Source of the DNA: Palsa-883 sp963847615
GTDB lineage: Bacteria > Pseudomonadota > Alphaproteobacteria > Acetobacterales > Acetobacteraceae
Length of the DNA stretch: 64,000 nucleotides
Direction of reading: 5' to 3'
NCBI GenBank assembly: GCA_963847615.1
Contig: CAWKAN010000020.1
Coordinates: forward strand, 186,001-250,000
Of this stretch, positions 33,506-43,173 are shown in pieces (within the stretch, counting starts at the first letter, position 1; each line of letters opens with the position of its first letter). The position numbers were made by a program, and so were the translations under genes. Under the pieces are notes generated by a model. That model worked only from the letters and a program-made list of their open reading frames with translations, was not told where the DNA came from and ran no database searches.

Positions 33506-36500
33506 ATGAGCCATTTCCTCGACCGCCTGACCTTTTTCCGCAAGACCGTCGACACGTTCTCCGGCCGGCACGGTGTGGTGACCAACGAGGACCGGCGGTG
33601 GGAGGAGGCGTACCGCGCGCGCTGGCAGCACGACAAGATCGTGCGCTCCACGCATGGCGTGAACTGCACCGGTTCGTGCAGTTGGAAGGTCTACGTCAAG
33701 GGCGGCATCGTCACCTGGGAGACGCAGCAGACCGACTATCCGCGCACCCGGCCCGACCTGCCGAACCATGAACCACGCGGTTGCGCCCGCGGGGCCAGCT
33801 ATTCCTGGTATCTCTACAGCGCCAACCGGCTGAAATACCCGCTGATCCGCCGCCGGCTGCTGGAGCTGTACCGCGCCGCGCGCGCCACCATGGCGCCGGT
33901 GGCGGCCTGGGCCTCGATCGTCGAGGACGCAACGAAGTCGCGCAGCTACAAGCAGGTGCGCGGGCTCGGCGGCTTCGTCCGCGCAAGCTGGCAGGAGGCG
34001 GAGGAGATCATCGCCGCCGCCAACATCCACACCATCAAGCGCTGGGGTCCCGACCGTGTGATCGGCTTCTCGCCGATCCCGGCGATGTCGATGGTCTCCT
34101 TTGCCGCCGGCAGCCGCTATCTGTCGCTGCTCGGCGGCGTCACGCTGAGCTTCTACGACTGGTACTGCGACCTGCCGCCGGCCAGCCCGCAGACCTGGGG
34201 CGAGCAGACCGACGTGCCGGAGAGCGCCGACTGGTTCAATTCGACCTTCCTGCTGCTGTGGGGCTCCAACGTGCCGCAGACGCGCACGCCGGACGCGCAT
34301 TTCTACACCGAGGCCCGCTACAAGGGGACCAAATCGGTGGTGATCTGCCCGGATTATTCCGAGGCCGCGAAGTTCTCCGACCTCTGGCTGCATCCGAAAC
34401 AGGGCACCGACGCGGCGCTGGCGCTGGCGATGACGCATGTGGTGCTGAAGGAATTCCACCTCGACCGGCAGACCCCGTACTTCACCGATTATTGCCGGCG
34501 GCTGACCGACATGCCGATGCTGGTGATGCTGGAGCCGCGCGACGGGCAGTACGTGCCCGGCCGCTTCCTGCGCGCCGCCGATCTGGACGGCGCGCTGGAC
34601 CAGGCGAAGCAGGCCGAGTGGAAGACGCTCGGTTTCGATCAGGCCGATGGCACGGTGGTGGTGCCGAACGGCGCGATCGGCTTCCGTTGGGGTGACGCCG
34701 GCAAGTGGAACCTGGAGCCGCGCGACGCGCGCGCCGGCGCCGCGGCGTCGCTGGCGCTGACCTTGGCCGATCGGCACGACGAAGTCGTTCCGGTGGCGTT
34801 CCCCTATTTCGGCGGCCGGGCACCGGCTGCGTTCCGCCCCACCGCGCATGACGACGTGCTGGCGCGCAACGTGCCGGTGCGCCGCGTGCAAACCCTCGCC
34901 GGCGAGGTGGCGGTGGCGACGGTGTTCGACCTGTTGGCCGCCAACCACGGCATCGATCGCGGCTTCGGCGGCGACAATGTCGCCGGCAGCTACGACGACG
35001 ACGTGCCCTACACGCCGGCCTGGGCCGAACACATCACCGGCGTGCCGCGCGCGCAGATCATCACCGTGGCGCGGCAGTTCGCCGAGAATGCCGAGAAGAC
35101 CCAGGGCAAATCCATGGTGATCCTGGGGGCCGGGCTGAACCACTGGTACCACATGGACATGATCTACCGCGGCATCATCAACCTGTTGATGATGTGCGGC
35201 TGCGTCGGCCAGTCCGGCGGCGGCTGGGCGCACTATGTCGGGCAGGAGAAGCTGCGCCCGCAGACCGGCTGGACCGCGCTGGCCTTCGCGCTGGACTGGC
35301 ACCGCCCGCCGCGGCAGATGAACGCGACCAGTTTCTTCTACAATCACACCTCGCAGTGGCGCTACGAAAAGCTCGGTGTCGCCGAGATCGCCTCGCCGCT
35401 GGCCGACCCCACCACACTGCCGCGCACGCTGATCGACTGCAATGTGAAGGCCGAGCGGATGGGCTGGCTGCCCTCGGCGCCGCAACTGGCGACCAACCCG
35501 CTCGGCATCGCCGCCGCGGCGGAGGCGGCGGGGCAGACGGTGCCCGCCTACGTCGCCGGCGCGCTGCAATCGGGCGCGCTGCATTTCTCCGCCGAGGACC
35601 CCGACGCGGCCGAGAACTTCCCGCGCAACATGTTCGTCTGGCGGTCCAATCTGCTCGGCGCCTCGGGCAAGGGGCACGAGTATTTCCTGAAATACCTGCT
35701 TGGCACCGAGCACGGCGTGCTCGGCAAGGACCTGGGTGCAGAGGGGGGCGCGAAGCCGGAGGAGGTGCGCTGGCGCGACGCGGCGCAGGGAAAACTCGAT
35801 CTGCTGGTGACGCTGGACTTCCGCATGTCCACCACCTGCCTCTATTCCGACATCGTGCTGCCGACCGCCACCTGGTACGAGAAGCACGACCTGAACACCT
35901 CCGACATGCATCCGTTCATCCATCCGCTGTCGGCGGCGGTGGACCCGGTGTGGGAATCGCGCTCGGATTGGGAGATCTACAAGGCGATCGCGAAACGGTT
36001 CTCCGAGCTGGCGCCGGGTCAGCTCGGCGTCGAGCGCGACGTGGTGTTGACGCCGATGATGCACGATACGCCGGCGGAACTGGCGCAGCCGTTCGCGGTC
36101 GCAGGACTGGAAGCGCGATGGATCTCCAGCCGATCCCCGGCAAGACGATGCCGGCGGTGACCGTGGTCGAACGCGACTACGCCGCGACCTACGACCGGTT
36201 CACCTCGCTCGGGCCGCTGATGGAAAAGCTCGGCAACGGCGGCAAGGGCATCGGCTGGAACACCGGGCACGAGGTCGAGCAGCTCGGCTTGCTGAACGGG
36301 GTGAACGAAGCGGGCCGGCCGCGCATCGACACCGACATCGATGCCGCGGAGGTCATTCTGTCGCTGGCGCCCGAGACCAATGGCGAGGTCGCGGTGAAGG
36401 CCTGGGCGGCGCTGGAGAAACAGACCGGGCGGCGAGCACCAGCATCTCGCCCTGCCGCGCGCGGACGACAAGATCCGCTTCCGCGACCTGCAGGCGCAGC

Positions 36501-37226
36501 CGCGGAAGATCATCTACCTCGCCGACCTGGAGCGGGGTGGAGAGCGAGCATGTCAGCTACAACGCCGGCTACACCAACGTGCACGAGCTGATCCCCTGGC
36601 GCACGCTCACCGGCCGGCAGCAGTTCTACCAGGACCATGCCTGGATGCGCGCCTTCGGCGAGGCGCTGTGCGCCTACAAGCCGCCGATCGACACAAGAAC
36701 CATCGCGCCGGTGCAGCACCTGGCGGCCGGGCGTCGGTCGGTCACGCTGAACTTCATCACGCCGCACCAGAAATGGGGCATCCACAGCACCTACAGCGAC
36801 AATCTGCTGATGCTGACGCTGAACCGCGGCGGCCCGGTGGTGTGGATCAGCGAGGCCGACGCCAGGGAGGCCGGCATCGAGGACAATGACTGGATCGAGC
36901 TGTTCAACGCCAACGGCGCGCTGACCGCGCGCGCGGTGGTCAGCCAGCGGGTGCCCGCGGGCATGTGCATGATGTACCACGCGCAGGAGAAGATCGTGAA
37001 CGTGCCGGGCAGCGAGATCACCGGCAAGCGCGGCGGCATCCACAATTCGGTGACTCGGACGACGCTGAAGCCGACGCACATGATCGGCGGCTATGCGCAA
37101 CTGTCGTACGGCCTGAACTATTACGGCACGGTGGGGTCCAACCGCGACGAATTCGTCGTGCTGCGCAAGATGGAACGGGTCGACTGGCTGGAAGGCCCGC
37201 GCGACGCGACGCTGGCGGCGGACTAG
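33506..37226 (+). pseudogene. narG: narG, respiratory nitrate reductase alpha subunit, with four +1 frameshifts (pseudogene or sequence errors)
   Basis: Codes for the molybdenum catalytic subunit that reduces nitrate at the cytoplasmic membrane face. The N-terminal His/Cys FS0 cluster lies in HGVNCTGSCSWKVYVKG, and the Mo-ligand Asp region is YCDLPPASPQTWGEQTDVPE. As given, the first frame ends at 36160 after 884 codons. Homology then passes through the other frames and ends at 37226 (NRDEFVVLRKMERVDWLEG). I place four single extra Gs: 36103-36104, 36117, 36431-36432 and about 36515. Removing them leaves 3717 nt, exactly 1239 codons, the normal NarG length, with uninterrupted homology through PIPGKTMPAVTVVERDY, GEVAVKAWAALEK and NVHELIPWRTLTGRQQFYQD. 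The rest of the operon is intact, so sequencing error is as likely as true decay. Confidence 0.9.
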
Positions 37227-37239
37227 GGAGGGCAGGGCC

Positions 37240-38766
37240 ATGAAAATCCGTGCGCAGATCGCCATGGTGCTGAACCTCGACAAGTGCATCGGCTGTCACA
37301 CCTGCTCGGTCACCTGCAAGAATGTGTGGACCAATCGCGACGGCGTCGAATACGCCTGGTTCAACAATGTCGAGACCAAGCCCGGCATCGGCTACCCGAA
37401 GGAGTGGGAGAACCAGAAGCGCTGGCAGGGCGGCTGGGTGCGCCGAGCCAACGGCCGGCTGGAACCTCGGCTCGGTGGCAAATTCCGCGTCCTGGCCAAG
37501 ATCTTCGCCAATCCGGACCTGCCGCAGATCGACGACTATTACGAACCCTATACGTTCGACTACCAGCACCTGCACAGCGCGCCGGAAAGCCGGACGGCGC
37601 CCACCGCGCGCCCGCGCTCGGTGATCAGCGGCGAGCGCATCGAGAAGATCGAATGGGGGCCGAACTGGGAAGAAATCCTTGGCGGCGAATTCGCCAAGCG
37701 CAGCAAGGACGCCAACTTCGAGGCCGTGGAAAAGGCGATCTACGGCGAGTTCGAGAATACCTTCATGATGTATTTGCCGCGGCTGTGCGAGCACTGCCTC
37801 AACCCGGCCTGCGTCGCCGCCTGCCCGTCCGGCTCGATCTACAAGCGCGAGGAAGACGGCATCGTGCTGATCGACCAGGACAAGTGCCGCGGCTGGCGGA
37901 TGTGCGTCTCCGCCTGTCCCTACAAGAAGATCTACTACAACTGGGAAAGCGGCAAGGCGGAGAAATGCGTGTTCTGCTATCCGCGCATCGAGGCCGGCCA
38001 GCCGACGGTGTGCTCGGAGACCTGCGTCGGGCGCATCCGCTATCTCGGCGTGATGCTGTACGACGCCGATCGCATCGAGGAAGCCGCTGCCAGGGCGGAT
38101 GAACGCGACCTGTATCGCGCGCAACTCGACATCTTCCTCGATCCGAACGATCCGGTGGTGATCGCCAACGCGCGGCACGACGGCGTGCCGGAGGCCTGGC
38201 TGGAGGCGGCCCGCCGCTCGCCGGTCTACAAGATGGCGATCGAGTGGAAGATCGCCTTCCCGCTGCATCCCGAGTACCGCACCCTGCCGATGGTGTGGTA
38301 CGTGCCGCCGCTGTCGCCGATCCAGGCCAAGGCGGAGGCCGGCGAGCTCGGCGTCAATGGTGCCATTCCCGATGTGGGCAAGCTGCGCATCCCGCTGCGC
38401 TACCTGGCCAACCTGCTGACCGCCGGCGAGGAATACCCGGTCCGCTTCGCGCTGGAACGGCTGCTGGCGATGCGCGCCTACATGCGCGCGCGCCACGTCG
38501 ACGGCGTGGAGGCGACCGAGGTGCTGGCGCAGGTCAACCTGGATCGCGCCACGGTCGAGGAGATGTACCGCATCCTGGCGCTGGCGGCCTACGAGGACCG
38601 CTTCGTCATCCCCACGACGCATCGCGAATATGCCGAGAACGCCTACGACCTGCGCGGCGCCTGCGGCTTCTCGTTCGGCAACGGCTGCTCCCCCGGCAGC
38701 AGCGAGGCCGGGCTGTTCGGCAAGCCGGCGCACCCGCACGGCATGAAGGCCAAGGTGGAGGCATGA
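37240..38766 (+). CDS. narH: respiratory nitrate reductase beta subunit
   Basis: A 508-residue iron-sulfur electron-transfer subunit. Cluster cysteines are visible in CIGCHTCSVTCKNVW, CEHCLNPACVAACPSG, CRGWRMCVSACPYKK and CVFCYPRIEAGQPTVC-SETC; the Trp in CRGWRMC marks the 3Fe-4S site typical of NarH. It passes electrons from NarI haems to NarG. GGGAGG lies just before the ATG, 13 bp after the narG stop, and its stop overlaps narJ. Length and motifs are complete. Confidence 0.96.
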   Translation: MKIRAQIAMVLNLDKCIGCHTCSVTCKNVWTNRDGVEYAWFNNVETKPGIGYPKEWENQKRWQGGWVRRANGRLEPRLGGKFRVLAKIFANPDLPQIDDYYEPYTFDYQHLHSAPESRTAPTARPRSVISGERIEKIEWGPNWEEILGGEFAKRSKDANFEAVEKAIYGEFENTFMMYLPRLCEHCLNPACVAACPSGSIYKREEDGIVLIDQDKCRGWRMCVSACPYKKIYYNWESGKAEKCVFCYPRIEAGQPTVCSETCVGRIRYLGVMLYDADRIEEAAARADERDLYRAQLDIFLDPNDPVVIANARHDGVPEAWLEAARRSPVYKMAIEWKIAFPLHPEYRTLPMVWYVPPLSPIQAKAEAGELGVNGAIPDVGKLRIPLRYLANLLTAGEEYPVRFALERLLAMRAYMRARHVDGVEATEVLAQVNLDRATVEEMYRILALAAYEDRFVIPTTHREYAENAYDLRGACGFSFGNGCSPGSSEAGLFGKPAHPHGMKAKVEA

Positions 38767-39428
38767 GCATGCAATCGCTGCGCGCCCTGTCGGCGCTGCT
38801 GTGCTATCCCAGCGCCGAGACGATGGCGGCGCTGGACGAGGTGAGCGAGGTGCTGCGCGCCGATCCCCTGCTGGCGGCGGACCGCTGCGCCGCGGTCGAG
38901 CGGTTCATCGTCGAATTGCGCGCGCTGCCGCTGCTGGACGCCGAGGAACGCTACGTTGCGCTGTTCGACCGCAACCGCTCGCTGTCGCTGCATCTTTATG
39001 AACACGTCCACGGCGAGTCGCGCGACCGCGGCCAGGCGATGGTGCGGCTGGCCACGCTCTACGCCTTGCACGGGCTGGAGATCTCCGCCCGCGAGCTGCC
39101 CGACTACCTGCCGCTCTATCTGGAATTCCTGGCGCAACTGCCGGAGCGTGCCGCGCGCTCGATGCTCGCCGAGGCAGCGCACGTGATCGCCGCCCTGGCA
39201 ACGAAACTCGAAGCCCGCCAGAGCGGTTACGCCGCGGTGCTGCGCGCCGTCGAAGCGCTGGCCGCGCGCCCGCCGCGCCCCGACGCGGTGCGCGAGGCGC
39301 TGGGCACGCTGGATCCCGCCGCCGACAGCCCCGCGGCGCTGGATGCCGAGTGGGAGGAGGAGGCGGTGCGCTTCAACGCCGGGGCCGCGGTGAACGACCT
39401 GGCTGCCGCCACCGCCTGCGGGAGATAG
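38763..39428 (+). CDS. narJ: nitrate reductase molybdenum cofactor assembly chaperone NarJ
   Basis: A 221-residue all-helical TorD/NarJ-family chaperone. Characteristic segments are LRALSALLCYPSAE at the N-terminus and YVALFDRNRSLSLHLYEHVHGESRDRG in the middle, followed by LPDYLPLYLEFLAQLP. It binds apo-NarGH and is needed for cofactor insertion and membrane attachment, without being part of the final enzyme. The ATG overlaps the narH stop (ATGA). Confidence 0.94.
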   Translation: MSMQSLRALSALLCYPSAETMAALDEVSEVLRADPLLAADRCAAVERFIVELRALPLLDAEERYVALFDRNRSLSLHLYEHVHGESRDRGQAMVRLATLYALHGLEISARELPDYLPLYLEFLAQLPERAARSMLAEAAHVIAALATKLEARQSGYAAVLRAVEALAARPPRPDAVREALGTLDPAADSPAALDAEWEEEAVRFNAGAAVNDLAAATACGR

Positions 39429-39432
39429 CACG

Positions 39433-40140
39433 ATGGTGCACGCACTCAATACGCTGTTGTTCGGCATTTATCCCTATGTGGCGATCAGCGTCTTCCTGCT
39501 CGGCAGCCTGCTGCGCTTCGACCGCGAGCAGTACACCTGGCGCTCCGGCTCCTCGCAATTGCTGCGCCGGCGGCTGTTGGTGGTCGGCAGCAATTGTTTC
39601 CACGTCGGCGTGCTGATGATCCTGGCCGGGCATTTCGTCGGGCTGCTGATGCCGGACGCGATCGTCAGCGGGATCGGCCTCTCCCCGGCGGCGCATCAGC
39701 TTCTGGCGATGGTCGTCGGCGGCGTGTTCGGCCTGGTGTGTTTCCTCGGGCTGAGCCTGCTGCTGTATCGCCGGCTCACCGATCCGCGCATCCGCGCCAC
39801 CTCCAGCGCGATGGACATCGTCATTCTGCTGATGCTCTACGCGCAATTGCTGCTCGGCCTGTCGACCATCCTGGTTTCGGCCCAGCACCTCGATGGCGCC
39901 GAGATGCTGAAGCTTTCCGGCTGGGCCCAGCACCTGGTGACGCTGCGGCCCGACGCGGCCGCGCTGATCGTCGACGTGCCGCTGGTCTACAAGCTGCACA
40001 TCCTGCTTGGGATGACCATCTTCCTGGTGTTCCCGTTCTCCCGCCTGGTGCACATCTGGTCGGTGCCGGTGGGCTATGTCGGGCGGCGCTACCAGATCGT
40101 GCGCCGCCGCGGCGGGGCCGGGGCGCTGCGCGGACGGTGA
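39433..40140 (+). CDS. narI: respiratory nitrate reductase gamma subunit (cytochrome b)
   Basis: A 235-residue membrane cytochrome with five helices. The b-haem histidine pairs are recognisable: NCFHVGVLMILAGHFVGLL in helix 2 and YKLHILLGMTIFLVFPFSRLVHIWS in helix 5. It oxidises quinol at the periplasmic side and anchors NarGH. The start is 4 bp after the narJ stop; its stop overlaps the next ATG by one base. Confidence 0.95.
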   Translation: MVHALNTLLFGIYPYVAISVFLLGSLLRFDREQYTWRSGSSQLLRRRLLVVGSNCFHVGVLMILAGHFVGLLMPDAIVSGIGLSPAAHQLLAMVVGGVFGLVCFLGLSLLLYRRLTDPRIRATSSAMDIVILLMLYAQLLLGLSTILVSAQHLDGAEMLKLSGWAQHLVTLRPDAAALIVDVPLVYKLHILLGMTIFLVFPFSRLVHIWSVPVGYVGRRYQIVRRRGGAGALRGR

Positions 40141-40997
40141 TGGCCGCGATCCGCATCAACGGCGCGCCGATCAGCGAGCAGGCGATCGCCGCGGAGATGC
40201 AGTTCCATCCCGCGCCGACCCGCGAACAGGCGTGGCAGCAGGCCGCGACCGCGTTGGCGATCCGCGCGCTGCTGCGCGACGAGGCGGCGCGGCTGGGCGT
40301 GCAGCCCGAAGCACCTTACGCCGACGAGGGTGAGGACGAGGCGCTGGTCCGCGCGCTGCTGGCCCGCGAGTTGCGCGTGCCGGAACCCGATGATGCCGCC
40401 TGCCGGCGCTACCACGCCGCCAACCGCGCCCGCTTCCGCAGCCCCGATGTTTACGAGGCGGCGCATATCCTGTTCCCCGCGGCGCCCGAGGACGCCGCGG
40501 CACGCGCTCGCGCCAAGGCGGCGGCCGAGGCGGTGCTGGCGACGTTGCGCGACGCTGCACCCGGGGGCGCGCCCGGGGGTGCACCAGGGGACGCACCCGG
40601 GGATGCCCGACGTGACGCACCAGGGGACGCACAACGGCGGTTTGCCGCGTTGGCACGCGCGCACTCGGCCTGCCCCTCGGCGGCAAACGGCGGGCGGCTG
40701 GGCCAGCTCAGCCGCGGCGACCTGGTACCGGAGCTCGAAACCTTCATCATGGCGCTGGAGGAGGGCCAGGTCTGTCCGGTACCGATCATGTCGCGCTACG
40801 GTGCGCACGTGCTGCGGCTGGAACGCCGCGCCCCGGGCAGCGACCTACCCTATGCAGCGGTTGCCGAAACGGTCGCGCGGCACCTGGCGACGCAGGCCTG
40901 GCAGCGCGCCGTGCACCAGTATCTGCGCCTGCTCGCCGGACGGGCGCGGGTCGAGGGGATCGATCTGCAGGCTGCCGCCACGCCGCTGGTGCAATGA
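40140..40997 (+). CDS. parvulin-type (PpiC) peptidyl-prolyl isomerase in nar operon
   Basis: A 285-residue protein with a NifM/PpiC-like layout. Residues 1-95 form a helical N-terminal region (INGAPISEQAIAAEM, CRRYHAANRARF), and the rotamase domain spans about 100-250 (YEAAHILFPA, then SACPSAANGGRLGQLSRGDLVPELE and YGAHVLRLERR). No signal peptide is visible, so it probably works in the cytoplasm on the NarGH complex, as assumed for similar genes in other nar operons. A Gly-Ala-Pro-Asp repeat (GGAPGGAPGDAPGDARRDAP), encoded by imperfect 12-15-nt repeats at about 40561-40632, sits in a loop of the rotamase domain. Translation is coupled to narI and nnrS. Confidence 0.85.
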   Translation: MAAIRINGAPISEQAIAAEMQFHPAPTREQAWQQAATALAIRALLRDEAARLGVQPEAPYADEGEDEALVRALLARELRVPEPDDAACRRYHAANRARFRSPDVYEAAHILFPAAPEDAAARARAKAAAEAVLATLRDAAPGGAPGGAPGDAPGDARRDAPGDAQRRFAALARAHSACPSAANGGRLGQLSRGDLVPELETFIMALEEGQVCPVPIMSRYGAHVLRLERRAPGSDLPYAAVAETVARHLATQAWQRAVHQYLRLLAGRARVEGIDLQAAATPLVQ

Positions 40998-42160
40998 CCC
41001 CGGCGGCGTTCAGCGGCGGTTTCCGGCCGTTCTTCCTGGCCGCCGCGCTCTGGTCGGCGATCGCCCTGGCGCTGGGGATCGGCATGCTGAGCGGGGCGCT
41101 GCACCTGCCCAGCCGGTTCGATCCGCTGAGTTGGCACATCCACGAGATGCTGTTCGGCTTCGTCATGGCCGGCGTCGCCGGCTTCCTGCTCACCGCGATC
41201 CCGAACTGGACCGGGCGCGCACCGATCGCCGGGGTCCGGCTCGCCCTGTTGGTGGCGGCCTGGGCGCTGGGCCGGGCCGCCTGCCTGGTCTCCGCTTGGC
41301 TGCCGGCCTGGGCCGCGCCGGTCGCCGACCTGCTGTTTCCGCTTGCCCTGGCGCTGGTCGTGGCGCGCGAGCTGATCGCGGCCGGCAACCGGCGCAACTA
41401 TCCGCTGCTGTTGCCGCTGGCGGTGCTCGGCGCGGCCAATCTGCTGATGCACCTGGAGGCGCTCGGCGCGGCGGTGCCGCCGGGGCTTGGCTTGCGGCTG
41501 GGCATCGCCACGGTGCTGGTGCTGATCTCGGTGATCGGCGGGCGGATCATTCCGGCCTTCACCCGCAACTGGCTGACCGCGCGCGGCGCGACCAGTTTGC
41601 CGGCACCGGTCGGACCGATCGACCGCCTCGCGCTCGGCACGCTGCACGCCAGCCTGCTGGTCTGGAGCTTGCGGCCGGATGCGCCATGGGTCGGCGTGCT
41701 GCTGCTGCTGGGCGCCGCGGCCAATCTGGCGCGCCTGGTCCGCTGGCGCGGTGCCGCCACCCTGACCGAACCGCTGCTGAGCGTGCTGCATCTCGGCTAC
41801 CTGTGGCTGGTCGCGGGCGTCGCGTTGCTCGGGCTGTCGCTGCTGTCGCCGGCGATCCCGTTCGCCGCCGCCGTGCACGCGCTGACCGTCGGCGCATTCG
41901 GCACCATGCTGCTGGCGGTGATGACCCGCGCCACGCTGGGCCATACCGGGCGAGGCCTGCACGCCGATGGCGTCACGCTGGCGATCTATGGGCTCGTGAC
42001 GGCGGCGGGCGTCCTGCGGGTCGTGGCGGCCTGGCCGTCGGCGATGGCGTTCCATGGCCTGCTGGTTGCCGCGCTGTGCTGGATCGCCGCGTTCGGGCTG
42101 TTTGTTGGGCGGTACGGCCCCATGCTGCTCACCCGTTCGGCGATCGTCCGGGCAGGCTGA
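40994..42160 (+). CDS. nnrS: NnrS family haem/copper membrane protein
   Basis: A 388-residue polytopic protein of about twelve helices. The NnrS pattern begins FSGGFRPFFLAAALWS, with conserved histidines in WHIHEMLFGFVMAGVAGFLLTAIPNWTG, then IGGRIIPAFTRNW and the late VHALTVGAFGTMLLAVMTRATLGHTGR. NnrS proteins bind haem and copper and protect against nitrosative stress during denitrification. The ATG overlaps the stop of the parvulin gene. Confidence 0.93.
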   Translation: MTPAAFSGGFRPFFLAAALWSAIALALGIGMLSGALHLPSRFDPLSWHIHEMLFGFVMAGVAGFLLTAIPNWTGRAPIAGVRLALLVAAWALGRAACLVSAWLPAWAAPVADLLFPLALALVVARELIAAGNRRNYPLLLPLAVLGAANLLMHLEALGAAVPPGLGLRLGIATVLVLISVIGGRIIPAFTRNWLTARGATSLPAPVGPIDRLALGTLHASLLVWSLRPDAPWVGVLLLLGAAANLARLVRWRGAATLTEPLLSVLHLGYLWLVAGVALLGLSLLSPAIPFAAAVHALTVGAFGTMLLAVMTRATLGHTGRGLHADGVTLAIYGLVTAAGVLRVVAAWPSAMAFHGLLVAALCWIAAFGLFVGRYGPMLLTRSAIVRAG

Positions 42161-42174
42161 GCGTCGAGTTGCAA

Positions 42175-42240
42175 ATGGCGATCGAGCTCAGCTTTATGAT
42201 CACCCTCGGCAGCATCGTGATCGACGGCGCGCAAGCATGA
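42175..42240 (+). CDS. possible 21-codon upstream peptide before ygbA-like gene
   Basis: A tiny frame (MAIELSFMITLGSIVIDGAQA) begins at ATG 42175, 14 bp after nnrS, and its stop overlaps the next ATG in an ATGA. The arrangement would carry ribosomes into the ygbA-like gene. No strong ribosome-binding site and no known family; it may be chance. Confidence 0.2.
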   Translation: MAIELSFMITLGSIVIDGAQA

Positions 42241-42656
42241 CCAGGCCGGGTCCGGCTCCCGCCGAGACGGCGGCGTTTCGCCGCCGCGCGCGCGAGTTCA
42301 ACACCATCGTCGCCATGCTGCGGATGTATTGCCGCGCCCATCACGGCGCCAAGGGCGCGCCGCTGTGCCGCGACTGCATCGAGCTGCGCGACTATGCGCG
42401 CCGGCGCCTGGAGCGCTGCCTGTTCGGCGAGGCCAAGCCGACCTGCGTCAATTGCACCGTGCATTGCTACAAGCCCAGCATGCGTGAGCGCGTCAGGCAG
42501 GTGATGGGCTGGGCCGGCCCGCGCATGCTGTGGCGCCATCCCGTGCTCGCCGTCTGGCACCTCATCGACGGGCGTCGTCCTTCCCCCGTCATTCATCGAC
42601 CGGATAGCGCGCCTGCAAGGCCGCGCCGCGCAGAACGAGGCCAGCCAGCACGCTGA
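42237..42656 (+). CDS. YgbA-type (nitrous oxide-stimulated promoter family) protein
   Basis: A 139-residue cysteine-rich cytoplasmic protein. The family core is nearly complete: MLRMYCRAHHGAKGAPLCRDC, YARRRLERCLFGEAKPTCVNC and VHCYKPSMRERVRQVMGWAGP, ending in RHPVLAVWHLIDGRR. The six cysteines suggest metal or cluster binding. YgbA homologues are induced by nitric oxide and aid recovery from nitrosative stress, which fits the neighbouring nnrS and nar genes. The last 30 residues are not conserved and overlap the convergent membrane-protein gene by 68 bp. Confidence 0.9.
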   Translation: MTRPGPAPAETAAFRRRAREFNTIVAMLRMYCRAHHGAKGAPLCRDCIELRDYARRRLERCLFGEAKPTCVNCTVHCYKPSMRERVRQVMGWAGPRMLWRHPVLAVWHLIDGRRPSPVIHRPDSAPARPRRAERGQPAR

Positions 42657-42927
42657 CGGCGGCGACGGTGCCCAGGATGGCGGCGGCGAGCCGCCAATTC
42701 TGTCCCAAGGACCAACGCACGGCCACGATTTGCCAGGCCGTGCCAAGCCAGATGATGGCGGCCAGATAGGCCAGCCATTGCAGCAGGAGCACGCTCCAGC
42801 GCCGGCGCACGCAAAACAGCAACGGCGTCAGCAGACACAACGTGGTCAGCAACAGGTTGCCGGTGCGCAGGAAGTGGGCCGCGATGAGCCAGCTGGCAAC
42901 GACGTAAAGCATGATGCGGGCAGCCAT
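42589..42927 (-). CDS. small conserved membrane protein, function unknown
   Basis: A 112-residue protein with four hydrophobic helices separated by short charged loops: MLYVVASWLIAAHFLRTGNL, TTLCLLTPLLFCVRRRWS, QWLAYLAAIIWLGTAWQIV and LAAAILGTVAAVSVLAGLVL. The pattern (helix-FLRTGN-helix-RRRW-helix) resembles small hypothetical membrane proteins common in proteobacteria. It is convergent with the ygbA-like gene and overlaps its 3' end. Role unknown; proximity to the nitrosative-stress genes may be fortuitous. Confidence 0.7.
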   Translation of the reverse strand: MAARIMLYVVASWLIAAHFLRTGNLLLTTLCLLTPLLFCVRRRWSVLLLQWLAYLAAIIWLGTAWQIVAVRWSLGQNWRLAAAILGTVAAVSVLAGLVLRGAALQARYPVDE

Positions 42928-43173
42928 TGCGCCATCCTGGTCTGGCTTGCGTGGGCCTGCCCGGGACCAAAACGATCCCGGGCCTCACGGCGTCTATTGT
43001 GCAGGCGGCACGCCGGCAGGAGCGTGCCCCTGCCGCCGTCCCGGCGGCAGCATCCGACAACTGGCGGCTCCGGCTCCGTCCGCCGCACGAGCCTGCCGCG
43101 GCGCACGTCCCGCGGCGGAATGCCGGGCATGATCCCGCTGCCGCCTCGGCCGGATCGTCGGGCGAACCCCAGG

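Noticed and set aside
33449..36064. An 871-codon minus-strand frame opposite narG
   Set aside because: Its composition is typical of antisense to a GC-rich gene, and narG homology on the plus strand is unmistakable.
36100..36540. Programmed frameshifting as the explanation for the narG frame changes
   Set aside because: Four separate shifts without slippery heptamers or downstream structure, and no precedent in NarG; error or decay is simpler.
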